From positions 62,001-126,000 of the forward strand of contig CALEKY010000094.1 of assembly GCA_937902995.1 (NCBI GenBank): a stretch of DNA of 64,000 bases, read 5' to 3'. Below the pieces are notes generated by a model, which did no database searches, was not told the DNA's origin, and worked only from the letters and a program-made list of their open reading frames with translations. Source of the stretch: an uncultured Sinobacteraceae bacterium. Lineage in GTDB: Bacteria > Pseudomonadota > Gammaproteobacteria > Steroidobacterales > Steroidobacteraceae. Position 1 is the first letter of the stretch. Each line of letters starts with the position of its first letter. The translations under genes were made by a program, and so were the position numbers. Below are positions 23,037 to 31,243 of this stretch, piece by piece.

Positions 23037-25871
23037 TTAGTCGAGCGCCCTACGCTCCCAGCCTTGCTCGGTGCGCCGCAATTCGTAGGCCGGCCAGTAA
23101 CGGTTGTCGAGCTTCAAGGTGATCACGTCCACCGAGCCGTTCCAGCTCACGGTGCGCAACCGCACCGAGGATCGGTCCTCGCGACCGGCAACCGCCTTTA
23201 CGAATGCGTCGAGATCGGGCGTCGGCTGACCGTCGACTTCGACGATGCGTCGCCCCGCCCAGAGCTTGTAGCGCGTGGCCGGCGAACCGTACGCAAAATA
23301 CGCGACGAAAACGCCAGACGGCGGAAGACCGCGTTGTGCAGCAAGCGCCCGATGAGGCGCCTGAAGCACCGCGCCCGCCCAAAGCAGCACGCGGTCGAGA
23401 TCGCGTCCGGGCAATTCGACGGTCGGCACTTGCAGTGCGAGCTCCTTGCCGTCGCGCCACACGGTTACTTCGACGGTGGGCTTCTGAACAGCGCGTTCGA
23501 CTTCGCGGAATCGGTTCACGACCGAGCCGTCGACGGCAAGCACCAAGTCGCCCGACCGCAGCAGCGTACTGGCCGGCGAGCCTCCGACGAGCCGCGAGAC
23601 GCTGAGCACTTGCCGCCGTTCGGGATTGTGAGCCTCGATCCTGGAAATCCAGGCATCGGATAGCTCGAGCTTGCGCGCCGCCGCAAGCGGAATGGGCACG
23701 AACTCGGCTTCGAGCGAGCGCAAATTCTTACCTTCGCGCACGAGCGTCAGCATCTCCGCGATCAGCTCCGCGGGAATGCCGCGATTTTCCTGTGCGCGTT
23801 CGCGGCCGGCGTCGTAGCCGAAACTGGCCCAGGACGCGATCACTTCGCCGTTCTTGTTCGTCAGCACGCCGTCGTAGTCGCCGGGACCGTTGACGAGCGA
23901 AATCGTCTCCAGGTTGGTATCGCGGAACTGCAGCGTGCGCGACAGCGGATAGGCGACCGGATCCAGCGAAGCAACGTGCGAGACGCGCGACTGCACCTTA
24001 CCGTCGCCGCGCATGCCGATTGCCCACACTTGTTCTCCTGGCTGCACTTCGACGGGCTTCAGCACCGCCGATTTGACCGGCGTCGTCCCGATGAGCTTCG
24101 GGTCGTACGAAATCATGGCCAGGTTGTGCAACGGATGGATGTACTCGACGCGGCCGGGAATTTCGATCGTGCCGCCGAACGTGAGCCGCACATCGCCGAT
24201 CGGCACCGGCACGGTGTTGCGATCCACGACGACGAGCCCGCGCTCGGCATCGACGATGAGACCCGTGCCGTAGTAATGGCGATCCGTGATGCCCGACACC
24301 GAATACGGCATGTCGAAATTCACGAGCACGAGCGAGGGCGCGACGCGGTTGACGATCGGATCGTTCGATTTCGGGAACGTCGTCGAGGCCGGCTTCGGCG
24401 GCTCTGCGGGTTTTCCTTCAGGCCACGGCGTGCAAGGCCAGAACCCGCTCGCATCGTCGCGCTTGCACGATCGGATGGGGAACCAGCGTCGATCCATGCG
24501 CATCACGCGCCACTGCGCGGTGAGCGGATCTTCGATCGTGAAGAAGCGCACGGTCGCCCGCTCCGCATCCCTGAGCTCGCTCAAGATCGCTTCGAAATCG
24601 GCGAGCTTGTCGACCGGCTTGCCAGCGACTTCGGTGATCACCGCGCCGCGCGGAATCGCCGCAGCACCGAGCACGTAGCCCGGGTTCGCCACATATACGC
24701 CCCTGATCGGCACATTGATGTGCCGCGCCTGTTGCCAGGACAGGTTGTGCACGACGCCGTCGCCGAACTCGAGGTACTCGTCGGGCGTGATTGCATAGAG
24801 ATCTTCCACCGTCAGCCGCCGCTCGATCACTTGTCCGCCACGCTCGACGGTGAGCGTGATGTCCTTGCCGACGTTCGAATCCAGCACTTCCGACAGCTCG
24901 AAGAAATCGGCCGTCAATTCGCCGTTCAATCTCACGAGCACGTCGCCGGGCTCGATCACCTGTTCGGCCGCCGATCCCTTCTGCACTTCCACGACGACGA
25001 GCATGCCCGTCTTGTTCGGATACTTGCGCCGCACCTCCGCCTCGGTCTCGCTGCGCAGCCCGAGCCGGCGCACTTCGTCGAACGGCGTGTAAGCGAACAC
25101 GGTTTGCAGCGTGCCTCGCTCGACCGGCTTGCCTTCTTGAATCAGTTTCAGCGCCCGTGTGATGCGATCGAGGGGCAGGTAGAAACTCGAAGCCGCACGC
25201 GTACTGCCGCCGGCGTTGAGCGCGACGACACGGCCTTCGACATCGATGACCGGCGAGCCCGACGAGCCGCCCGATGTGCTCGAGGCGGCCTGGTAATAGA
25301 ACGTGTTGAAGTCGTTGTACTTGCCGATGCCGTAGTTCGGCGCTTCCCGGTCCAGGCGCGCCAGCGTTCCCGCGAGGATCGATAGCTGCTCGCCCGCATC
25401 GTTGCCGATGACGCGAATTTCGCGTCCGACCTGCGCCCCTTGCGGATACAGCTTGAGCTCCGTCGGCTTGATGAAGCGCAGCTTCGCCGGGTCGTATCGA
25501 TAGAAGCCGAAATCGTGCACAGGATCGCGATACACCGGATACAGCGTCACCTCTTCGCGATTGAGAAAGACGGCCTGGGCGGTCACCGGTCCGGGCGTGA
25601 CGACGTGACGATTCGTGAGGATGAGCCCGCGCTTGGCGTCGACGACGAATCCGGTCGCCTGGCTCGACATGTTCCACTCCGTGTCGAACGCACGCGCCTG
25701 GTCGACGAGGATGGTGACAACACCCGAGGCCACGCGTTCGAGCGTGCGCGTCCAGCGCGAATCCTCGGGATCGGCCACCGGAACGATCGGCTGCGCGACC
25801 TCGGCGGCGAACGGCGCACAAGCGGGAAAAGCGGCGAGGAGGATCGCGAAGAGACGTATGGTTCTATGCAT
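23037..25871 (-). CDS. large double-HtrA serine-protease-like protein (Deg7/Nma111 type)
   Basis: 944 residues with an N-terminal signal peptide (MHRTIRLFAILLAAFPACA), so exported to the periplasm. Residues ~45-240 are a trypsin-like HtrA domain with an apparent catalytic triad: His89 (LTNRHVV), Asp120 (HDFGFYRYD) and Ser204 (GGSSGSPVID). PDZ-like domains follow (GMLVVVEVQKGSAAEQVIEP; GAVITEVAGKPVDKL). A second HtrA-like domain begins near residue 520 but is degenerate: His is Asn in VVVDRNTV, Asp is Asn in HNLAMISYD, and the Ser loop is lost. At least one more PDZ region follows. Two protease modules with the second dead is the layout of plant Deg7 and yeast Nma111. Likely an envelope quality-control protease. 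Confidence 0.88.
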   Translation of the reverse strand: MHRTIRLFAILLAAFPACAPFAAEVAQPIVPVADPEDSRWTRTLERVASGVVTILVDQARAFDTEWNMSSQATGFVVDAKRGLILTNRHVVTPGPVTAQAVFLNREEVTLYPVYRDPVHDFGFYRYDPAKLRFIKPTELKLYPQGAQVGREIRVIGNDAGEQLSILAGTLARLDREAPNYGIGKYNDFNTFYYQAASSTSGGSSGSPVIDVEGRVVALNAGGSTRAASSFYLPLDRITRALKLIQEGKPVERGTLQTVFAYTPFDEVRRLGLRSETEAEVRRKYPNKTGMLVVVEVQKGSAAEQVIEPGDVLVRLNGELTADFFELSEVLDSNVGKDITLTVERGGQVIERRLTVEDLYAITPDEYLEFGDGVVHNLSWQQARHINVPIRGVYVANPGYVLGAAAIPRGAVITEVAGKPVDKLADFEAILSELRDAERATVRFFTIEDPLTAQWRVMRMDRRWFPIRSCKRDDASGFWPCTPWPEGKPAEPPKPASTTFPKSNDPIVNRVAPSLVLVNFDMPYSVSGITDRHYYGTGLIVDAERGLVVVDRNTVPVPIGDVRLTFGGTIEIPGRVEYIHPLHNLAMISYDPKLIGTTPVKSAVLKPVEVQPGEQVWAIGMRGDGKVQSRVSHVASLDPVAYPLSRTLQFRDTNLETISLVNGPGDYDGVLTNKNGEVIASWASFGYDAGRERAQENRGIPAELIAEMLTLVREGKNLRSLEAEFVPIPLAAARKLELSDAWISRIEAHNPERRQVLSVSRLVGGSPASTLLRSGDLVLAVDGSVVNRFREVERAVQKPTVEVTVWRDGKELALQVPTVELPGRDLDRVLLWAGAVLQAPHRALAAQRGLPPSGVFVAYFAYGSPATRYKLWAGRRIVEVDGQPTPDLDAFVKAVAGREDRSSVRLRTVSWNGSVDVITLKLDNRYWPAYELRRTEQGWERRALD

Positions 25872-25948
25872 GAGGTCGAACTCTCACGTGAACGTGACCG
25901 TAACGGTCGCGGATAAGAGCGAGCGCGTCCCGCTCAAGTTCCGGCCGG

Positions 25949-26314
25949 CTAGCCGAGCAACACGAAACCCCACACGACGAGGAGGAGGACAAAGGATAGC
26001 AGTACGGCGCTCGAACCTACGTCCTTTGCCAAGCCTGACAATTCGTGACGCTCGGGGCCGATGCGATCGACGATGGCCTCGATGGCCGTGTTGATCAATT
26101 CGACGATCAGGACGAAGAGGACGGAACCGACGAGCAGCGCTCGCTCGATTCCGCTCCGCCCGAGGTACACGCCGAGCGGAATCAAGACGACTGCAAGGAG
26201 GATTTCCTGGCGAAACGCCGCCTCCGACCTGAAGGCGCCGCGAAAGCCTTGCCAGGAGTACAGAAAGGCGCGCGCCACTCGCCGCGCGCCGGTTGATTTC
26301 GGACGTTCGTGCAT
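25949..26314 (-). CDS. dgkA: diacylglycerol kinase
   Basis: 121 residues, the normal size of the small prokaryotic integral-membrane DgkA, with three membrane helices. It phosphorylates diacylglycerol to phosphatidic acid, recycling lipid from membrane-derived oligosaccharide or LPS modification. The signature EAAFRQEILLAVVL and the catalytic helix ELINTAIEAIVDR are clear. It lies 38 bp downstream of gcvPB on the same strand; a perfect hairpin occupies that gap. Confidence 0.93.
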   Translation of the reverse strand: MHERPKSTGARRVARAFLYSWQGFRGAFRSEAAFRQEILLAVVLIPLGVYLGRSGIERALLVGSVLFVLIVELINTAIEAIVDRIGPERHELSGLAKDVGSSAVLLSFVLLLVVWGFVLLG

Positions 26315-26321
26315 GAGCGCT

Positions 26322-26343
26322 CCGACGCTCTCGCGAGCGTCGG
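26322..26343 (-). other. perfect hairpin between gcvPB and dgkA
   Basis: CCGACGCTC at 26322-26330 and GAGCGTCGG at 26335-26343 form a 9-bp stem with a TCGC loop in the 38-bp gap. There is no U-run, so an intrinsic terminator is doubtful. It could be an RNA-processing or stabilising structure that uncouples dgkA from the gcv operon, or could reduce dgkA translation. Confidence 0.45.
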
Positions 26344-26352
26344 GTAGCACGC

Positions 26353-27828
26353 TCACGATCCAGCGGATGCCGCCGCTGCCGGTTGGTATGTCAAATCGAG
26401 TTGTTTTGCGGCCCGCACATCGTCGAGCCGCCGCACCGGGAGAGTATACGGAGCGCCCTTCACTTTGGCCGCATCCTGCTCCGCCTCGCGCTGGATGGCC
26501 ACGAGCGCATCGACGAAGGCGTCGAGGTCTTCCTTGGCTTCGGTTTCGGTCGGCTCGATCAGCAGACACTCGGGCACCAACAGCGGGAAGTAGGTCGTCG
26601 GGGCATGGAACCCGTAGTCGAGCAGACGTTTCGCAAAATCCATTGCGTTCACGCCGAGCTCGCGCGCCTGCCGCTTCAACGTGATGATGAATTCGTGACT
26701 CGCGCGGCGGCCAGGATAGGCAGCCTCGAAGCCCGCCTGCCGCAGTCGCGCGAACAGGTAATTCGCATTGAGCGTAGCGAACTCTGCGACCCGCTGCATT
26801 CCGGCACGGCCGAGCATGCGCATGTAGACGTAGGCCCTGAGCAGCACACCTGCATTGCCCATGAACGCCGACAAGCGACCGATCGTCTGCGGCAGGTCGC
26901 GCTCGTCGAGCCAGCGGTAACGATCGCCTTCCTTGCCGACGATGGGGATCGGCATGAACGGCAACAGCCGGTCGCTCACGCCCACGGCGCCCGATCCGGG
27001 ACCGCCGCCGCCGTGCGGCGTCGAGAACGTCTTGTGCAAGTTCATGTGAATGACGTCGAAGCCCATGTCGCCCGGCCGCACCTTGCCGAGAATGGCGTTG
27101 AGATTCGCACCGTCGTAATACAAGAGCCCGCCGGCGTCGTGCACGATCTTCGCCACTTCATGGATGCGGCGCTCGAACACGCCGAGCGTCGACGGGTTCG
27201 TCAGCATGATGCCTGCGGTCTGCGGGCCGACCGCCTGCTTGAGCGCTTCGAGATCGATGTCGCCGTCCGGCAGCGAAGGAATCTCCACGACGGTGCAGCC
27301 GCACATCGTCGCGGTTGCGGGATTCGTGCCGTGCGCTGCATCGGGAACGATGATTTGCGTGCGCGCCAGATCGCCGCGGGCGCGGTGATAGGCACGGATC
27401 ATCGCGACGCCTGCGAACTCGCCCTGCGCGCCCGCCATCGGCGTCAGTGATACGCCTTTCATGCCCGTCACTTCCTTGAGCATCTCCTGCAGCTCGTACA
27501 GACATGCCATGAAGCCCTGCCCCGTCGATTCCGGCGCGAGCGGATGACGCACGAGGAACTCGGGCAGCATCGCGAGCTGATTGCAGGCGCGCGGGTTGTA
27601 CTTCATCGTGCACGACCCGAGCGGATAGAAGTGCGTGTCGATGGAGAAGTTGAGCTGCGACAGCTTCGTGTAATGGCGCACGGCCTGCAGCTCGGAGACC
27701 TCCGGCAGCATCGGACGCCGTTTGCGGCGCAAATGCTCGGGAACCTGCGCTGCGAGACCTTGCGGGTGCTGAACTTTCGCGGTACGGCCTGCCCGCGAGT
27801 GATCGAAAATCAAAGCGCGCGAGCTCAT
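26353..27828 (-). CDS. gcvPB: glycine dehydrogenase (decarboxylating) subunit 2
   Basis: 491 residues from ATG 27828, which overlaps the gcvPA stop as ATGA. This is the PLP-carrying half of a two-subunit P-protein of the glycine cleavage system. The PLP Lys lies in NLHKTFSTPHGGGGPGSG, and SIDTHFYPLGSCTMKYNP and VSLTPMAGAQGEFAGV are typical of the subunit. With GcvPA it decarboxylates glycine and passes aminomethyl to lipoyl-GcvH. The C-terminal ~60 residues end in an Ala-rich tail. Confidence 0.96.
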   Translation of the reverse strand: MSSRALIFDHSRAGRTAKVQHPQGLAAQVPEHLRRKRRPMLPEVSELQAVRHYTKLSQLNFSIDTHFYPLGSCTMKYNPRACNQLAMLPEFLVRHPLAPESTGQGFMACLYELQEMLKEVTGMKGVSLTPMAGAQGEFAGVAMIRAYHRARGDLARTQIIVPDAAHGTNPATATMCGCTVVEIPSLPDGDIDLEALKQAVGPQTAGIMLTNPSTLGVFERRIHEVAKIVHDAGGLLYYDGANLNAILGKVRPGDMGFDVIHMNLHKTFSTPHGGGGPGSGAVGVSDRLLPFMPIPIVGKEGDRYRWLDERDLPQTIGRLSAFMGNAGVLLRAYVYMRMLGRAGMQRVAEFATLNANYLFARLRQAGFEAAYPGRRASHEFIITLKRQARELGVNAMDFAKRLLDYGFHAPTTYFPLLVPECLLIEPTETEAKEDLDAFVDALVAIQREAEQDAAKVKGAPYTLPVRRLDDVRAAKQLDLTYQPAAAASAGS

Positions 27829-29183
27829 TGCATCACCTCGGCAAGCGTCTTGGCATAGCGTTCGATGTCCCCATCGGTGCGCGTTTCGGTTGCACAAACG
27901 AGCAGCGCCTGGCCCAGCTCGGGATATTGTTGCGACAGATCGAAGCCGCCGACGATGCCGGCGCGCGCGAGCTGCTCGAGCACTTCTCCGACATTGCGGT
28001 CGAGCTGCAACACGGCTTCATGGAAGCGCGGACCGTCGAACGCGAGCTTCACGCCGCGCAGCTTCGTGAGCGCATCGACGAGCTTGTTCGTTTGCTGTTG
28101 GCAGGCCGCTGCCACCTGCTCCAAACCTTCGGCACCGAGCAGCGACATGTAGATCGTCGCGGCCGTGACGAGCAGACCTTGGTTGGTACAGATGTTCGAG
28201 GTGGCCTTGCTGCGCCGGATGTGCTGCTCGCGCGCCTGCAGCGTGAGCGTGAAACCCGGCTTGCCGTCGAGATCGACCGTGCGGCCGATGATGCGGCCGG
28301 GCATCTGCCGCACATGTTCCATGCGCGTCGTCATGAAGCCGAAATACGGACCGCCGGACGACAACGGCACACCGAGCGGCTGACCGTCGCCGACGACGAT
28401 GTCGACGCCTTTGGTGCCCCACTCCCCTGGCGGCTTCAGGATGGCCAACGACAACGGATTGACGACCGCGATGACGAGCGCGTTGTTGGCGTGCGCCCAG
28501 TCGGTGATCGCATCGACGTCTTCCAGCAGACCGAAGAAATTCGGCTGCTGAATGACGACGGCCGTGATGTCCTGGCCGGCATAGGCTTCGAGGCTCGACC
28601 GCTGCGTCGTGCCCTCCCTCTGTTCGTACGGCAGGATGTCGAACTTCAAGTTCTGACCTTCAGCGATCGTGCGCGCGACCTTCAGATACGTCGGGTTCAC
28701 GGTCGCGGGCACGAGGATGCGCGCCGACTTCGATCTGCGATGCGCCCGTACCGCCATCAGGCACGCCTCCGCCAGCGCGGAAGCGCCGTCGTACAGCGAT
28801 GCATTGCTCACCTGCATGCCGGTGAGGCTCGCCATCATCGTCTGATACTCGTACAGGAGCTGCAGCGTGCCTTGGCTCGCTTCGGCCTGATACGGCGTGT
28901 AGGCGCTGTAGAACTCGCCGCGCGTGACGATCGCCCAAACGGCCGCTGGAATGTGATGCTCGTAAGCGCCGGCGCCGATGAAATTGAGCGGCCGACCGTC
29001 TTGGTCCGCGCGCTCCTGCATGAGTCGCGCGACTTCCATTTCGCTCATCGCTTCCGGGATTCCGTCGAGCGCCCGGGTACGCAATGCGGCGGGGATTTCA
29101 TCGAACAAAGCGTCGATGCTCGGTACGCCGATCGTGCGAAGCATCTCGGCGACGTCGGTCTCTGTGTGCGGAATGAAAGGCAT
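27825..29183 (-). CDS. gcvPA: glycine dehydrogenase (decarboxylating) subunit 1
   Basis: 452 residues, the standard size of the alpha half of the split P-protein. The N-terminus MPFIPHTETDVAEMLRTIGV is typical, then SFIGAGAYEH-like FIGAGAYEHHIPAAVWAI, TPYQAEASQGTLQLLYEYQT and VDIVVGDGQPLGVPLSSGGP. It lies between gcvH and gcvPB, with 60 bp to the gcvH stop and a 4-bp overlap with gcvPB, so the two P subunits are translationally coupled. Confidence 0.96.
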   Translation of the reverse strand: MPFIPHTETDVAEMLRTIGVPSIDALFDEIPAALRTRALDGIPEAMSEMEVARLMQERADQDGRPLNFIGAGAYEHHIPAAVWAIVTRGEFYSAYTPYQAEASQGTLQLLYEYQTMMASLTGMQVSNASLYDGASALAEACLMAVRAHRRSKSARILVPATVNPTYLKVARTIAEGQNLKFDILPYEQREGTTQRSSLEAYAGQDITAVVIQQPNFFGLLEDVDAITDWAHANNALVIAVVNPLSLAILKPPGEWGTKGVDIVVGDGQPLGVPLSSGGPYFGFMTTRMEHVRQMPGRIIGRTVDLDGKPGFTLTLQAREQHIRRSKATSNICTNQGLLVTAATIYMSLLGAEGLEQVAAACQQQTNKLVDALTKLRGVKLAFDGPRFHEAVLQLDRNVGEVLEQLARAGIVGGFDLSQQYPELGQALLVCATETRTDGDIERYAKTLAEVMQ

Positions 29184-29242
29184 GGAAGATTCCGATGAGT
29201 GTCTCGATCCGATACGGAGGTTCGTGCGGCGAGCGACGAGGT

Positions 29243-29638
29243 CTAGTGCGCCTCTTTTTCGACGACCTTCTCGTATGCGCCGGCGTCGAGAAGCTGCCCG
29301 AGCTCGGCAGTGTCGGAGGGCTTCACCTTGAACAACCAGCCTTGGCCGTACGGATCTTGGTTCACGAGCTCCGGCGAACCGCTCAGCGCCTCGTTGACGG
29401 CCACGATCTCGCCCGACACCGGCGAGTAGACGTCCGAAGCCGCTTTCACCGACTCGACGACGGCGGTCGCCGCGCCTTTTTCGACCGTCTTTCCGATCTC
29501 AGGAACCTCGACGAAGACGAGATCGCCGAGCGCGCTCTGAGCATGATCGGAAATCCCGACGGTCACGGTGCCGTCGCTTTCGAGACGCGCCCACTCGTGG
29601 GACTCGAGATATTTGAGATCGGCCGGGATGGAGCTCAT
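29243..29638 (-). CDS. gcvH: glycine cleavage system H protein
   Basis: 131 residues. The lipoyl carrier that shuttles the aminomethyl group between P, T and L proteins. YLESHEWARLESDGTVTVGI opens the domain; the lipoylated Lys lies in VVESVKAASDVYSPVSGEI; a C-terminal GQGWLFKVKPSD closes it. The start ATG at 29638 has GGAAG a few bases upstream. Located 68 bp after the gcvT stop. Confidence 0.97.
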   Translation of the reverse strand: MSSIPADLKYLESHEWARLESDGTVTVGISDHAQSALGDLVFVEVPEIGKTVEKGAATAVVESVKAASDVYSPVSGEIVAVNEALSGSPELVNQDPYGQGWLFKVKPSDTAELGQLLDAGAYEKVVEKEAH

Positions 29639-29706
29639 GGGAGTCTTCCTGTGATTGAAGTTGCTGTTGCGACGGCGACGGGACGTCCCGCATCGCCTGT
29701 GATGAT

Positions 29707-30792
29707 TCACTGAACCAGAACTTTGCCGTTCCTGACGAACGGGAACTTCACGACGCGCGCGGGCAACAACTTGCCGCGGATATCGACCTGAACGCGATCG
29801 CCGGTGGCTGCTGGCACTCGCGCGAAAGCGATCGACCGTTCCATCGTCGGCGAAAACGTGCCGCTCGTGATCTCGCCTTCGCCGATACCTTCGACGACGA
29901 CCTTCTGATGGCTGCGCAGGACGCCGCGATCCTCCAACACGAGACCGACGAGCTTGCGAGCGACACCGGCTTTGCGTTGTTCCTCCAGCGCGACGCGGCC
30001 GACGAAATCGCGGTCGGACGGATCGAAGGCCACCGTCCACGTGAGCCCCGATTCGAGCGGCGTGACGTTCTCGTCCATGTCGTTGCCGTAGAGATTCATG
30101 CCGGCCTCGAGCCGTAAAGTGTCGCGCGCGCCCAAACCGCACTCTCTGACGCCGGCGCTTTTCAATGCCTGCCAGAAGGCTGCGACCTCACCCGCCGGCA
30201 GCATGATTTCGAAGCCGTCTTCGCCGGTGTAGCCGGTGCGCGAAACGAAATACCTGCCGAGCTCGCGCCCGTAGAACGTTTTGATTTCGAGCGCAGCTGC
30301 GCCATGCTCGCCGAGCAAATTCGCAACCTTGCTGCGCGCCTGCGGTCCCTGCACGGCGACCATCGCAAGATCCGTTCGCGGCCGAATGTCGACACCGTAC
30401 GTGCCGGCGAACCGCTGCAGCCACGCAAGGTCCTTGTCGCGTGTGCCGGCGTTGACGACGACGCGCCAACTCGTGTCGCTCAAGTAATAGACGATGAGAT
30501 CGTCGACGACACCGCCGCGCTCGTTGAGCATGCAGCTATAGAGCGCCTTGCCTGGCTCCTTGAGTTTCGCAACGTCGTTTGCGAGCACATAGCGCAGGAA
30601 TTCGCGCGCGCGTGCGCCGGTCACATCGACCGCAAGCATGTGCGAGACGTCGAACATGCCCGCATCGCGCCGAACGGCATGGTGCTCCTCGATCTGAGAG
30701 CCGTAATGCACGGGCATGTCCCAACCGCCGAAGTCGACCATGCGGGCGCCGGCGGCGGTATGCGTATCGAACAGAGGGGTTTTGTGACCCAT
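29707..30792 (-). CDS. gcvT: aminomethyltransferase (glycine cleavage T protein)
   Basis: 361 residues. It transfers the C1 unit from aminomethyl-lipoyl GcvH to tetrahydrofolate, releasing ammonia. Motifs: HTAAGARMVDFGGWDMPVHY, HAVRRDAGMFDVSHM, GYTGEDGFEIMLP and GLGARDTLRLEAGMNLYGND. First gene of the gcv operon, preceded by a tandem glycine riboswitch. The operon order gcvT-gcvH-gcvPA-gcvPB has no lipoamide dehydrogenase here. Confidence 0.97.
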   Translation of the reverse strand: MGHKTPLFDTHTAAGARMVDFGGWDMPVHYGSQIEEHHAVRRDAGMFDVSHMLAVDVTGARAREFLRYVLANDVAKLKEPGKALYSCMLNERGGVVDDLIVYYLSDTSWRVVVNAGTRDKDLAWLQRFAGTYGVDIRPRTDLAMVAVQGPQARSKVANLLGEHGAAALEIKTFYGRELGRYFVSRTGYTGEDGFEIMLPAGEVAAFWQALKSAGVRECGLGARDTLRLEAGMNLYGNDMDENVTPLESGLTWTVAFDPSDRDFVGRVALEEQRKAGVARKLVGLVLEDRGVLRSHQKVVVEGIGEGEITSGTFSPTMERSIAFARVPAATGDRVQVDIRGKLLPARVVKFPFVRNGKVLVQ

Positions 30793-30845
30793 CGCTAGCT
30801 CCGTAAAGAATCAGGACTCATTCGAGCGACGCGGGCGAGCCGCGC

Positions 30846-31060
30846 GCCCCTCTGTCCTGTGACCTGAGAGATCCGGTGCCGGACGACACCTCTCCCCTTC
30901 GGTGGATCGCTGACGCGATCGCTCTCCAGAGCCCGCCGAGCGATGAAAACAAGGCCGAACATGCGGTGCTTGTTTCATCGCAAAGGCACGCCGTTCTTTT
31001 GCCTGAGCGTTTCCGGGCGGTTGCGCCTTCGGCGGTGAATCGCTTCACTCTCTCCGGCCG
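30846..31060 (-). promoter_or_regulatory. tandem glycine riboswitch
   Basis: Two glycine aptamers lie in the gcvT leader, read on the minus strand. The first, about 31058-30988, contains GGAGAGAG, the core GCCGAAGGCGCAA and CGCTCAGGCAAAAG. The second, about 30930-30846, contains GGAGAGCG, ACCGAAGGGG and TCTCTCAGGTCACAGGAC. The Tandem arrangement with a short linker is typical of glycine riboswitches, which turn on gcv expression when glycine is high. The stretch from aptamer 2 to the gcvT start is about 50 nt and would hold the expression platform. I see no clear terminator there, so control of translation is more likely. Confidence 0.93.
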
Positions 31061-31109
31061 CGCCTTGGGGCTGAAGCCGAAGCAAACAGCCCATGCGATG
31101 GGTGACGCT

Positions 31110-31138
31110 ATGGTAGCCGAGCGCCGACGAAGTTGTAA
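31110..31138 (-). promoter_or_regulatory. putative promoter of the gcv operon
   Basis: On the minus strand TTACAA (31138-31133), a 17-bp spacer and TACCAT (31115-31110) resemble a sigma70 promoter. Transcription would start near 31103, about 45 nt before the first glycine aptamer, which is a suitable leader position. Confidence 0.5.
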
Positions 31139-31243
31139 CGCGATTTTTCGTCGCGCCGCGCTCGTCGAAGGAGCAGCGACCACCTACGCGAGCGTGCACG
31201 CGCAATGCAAGAATGATCGGCCTTGCAGACCGGAGAGCTCCCC

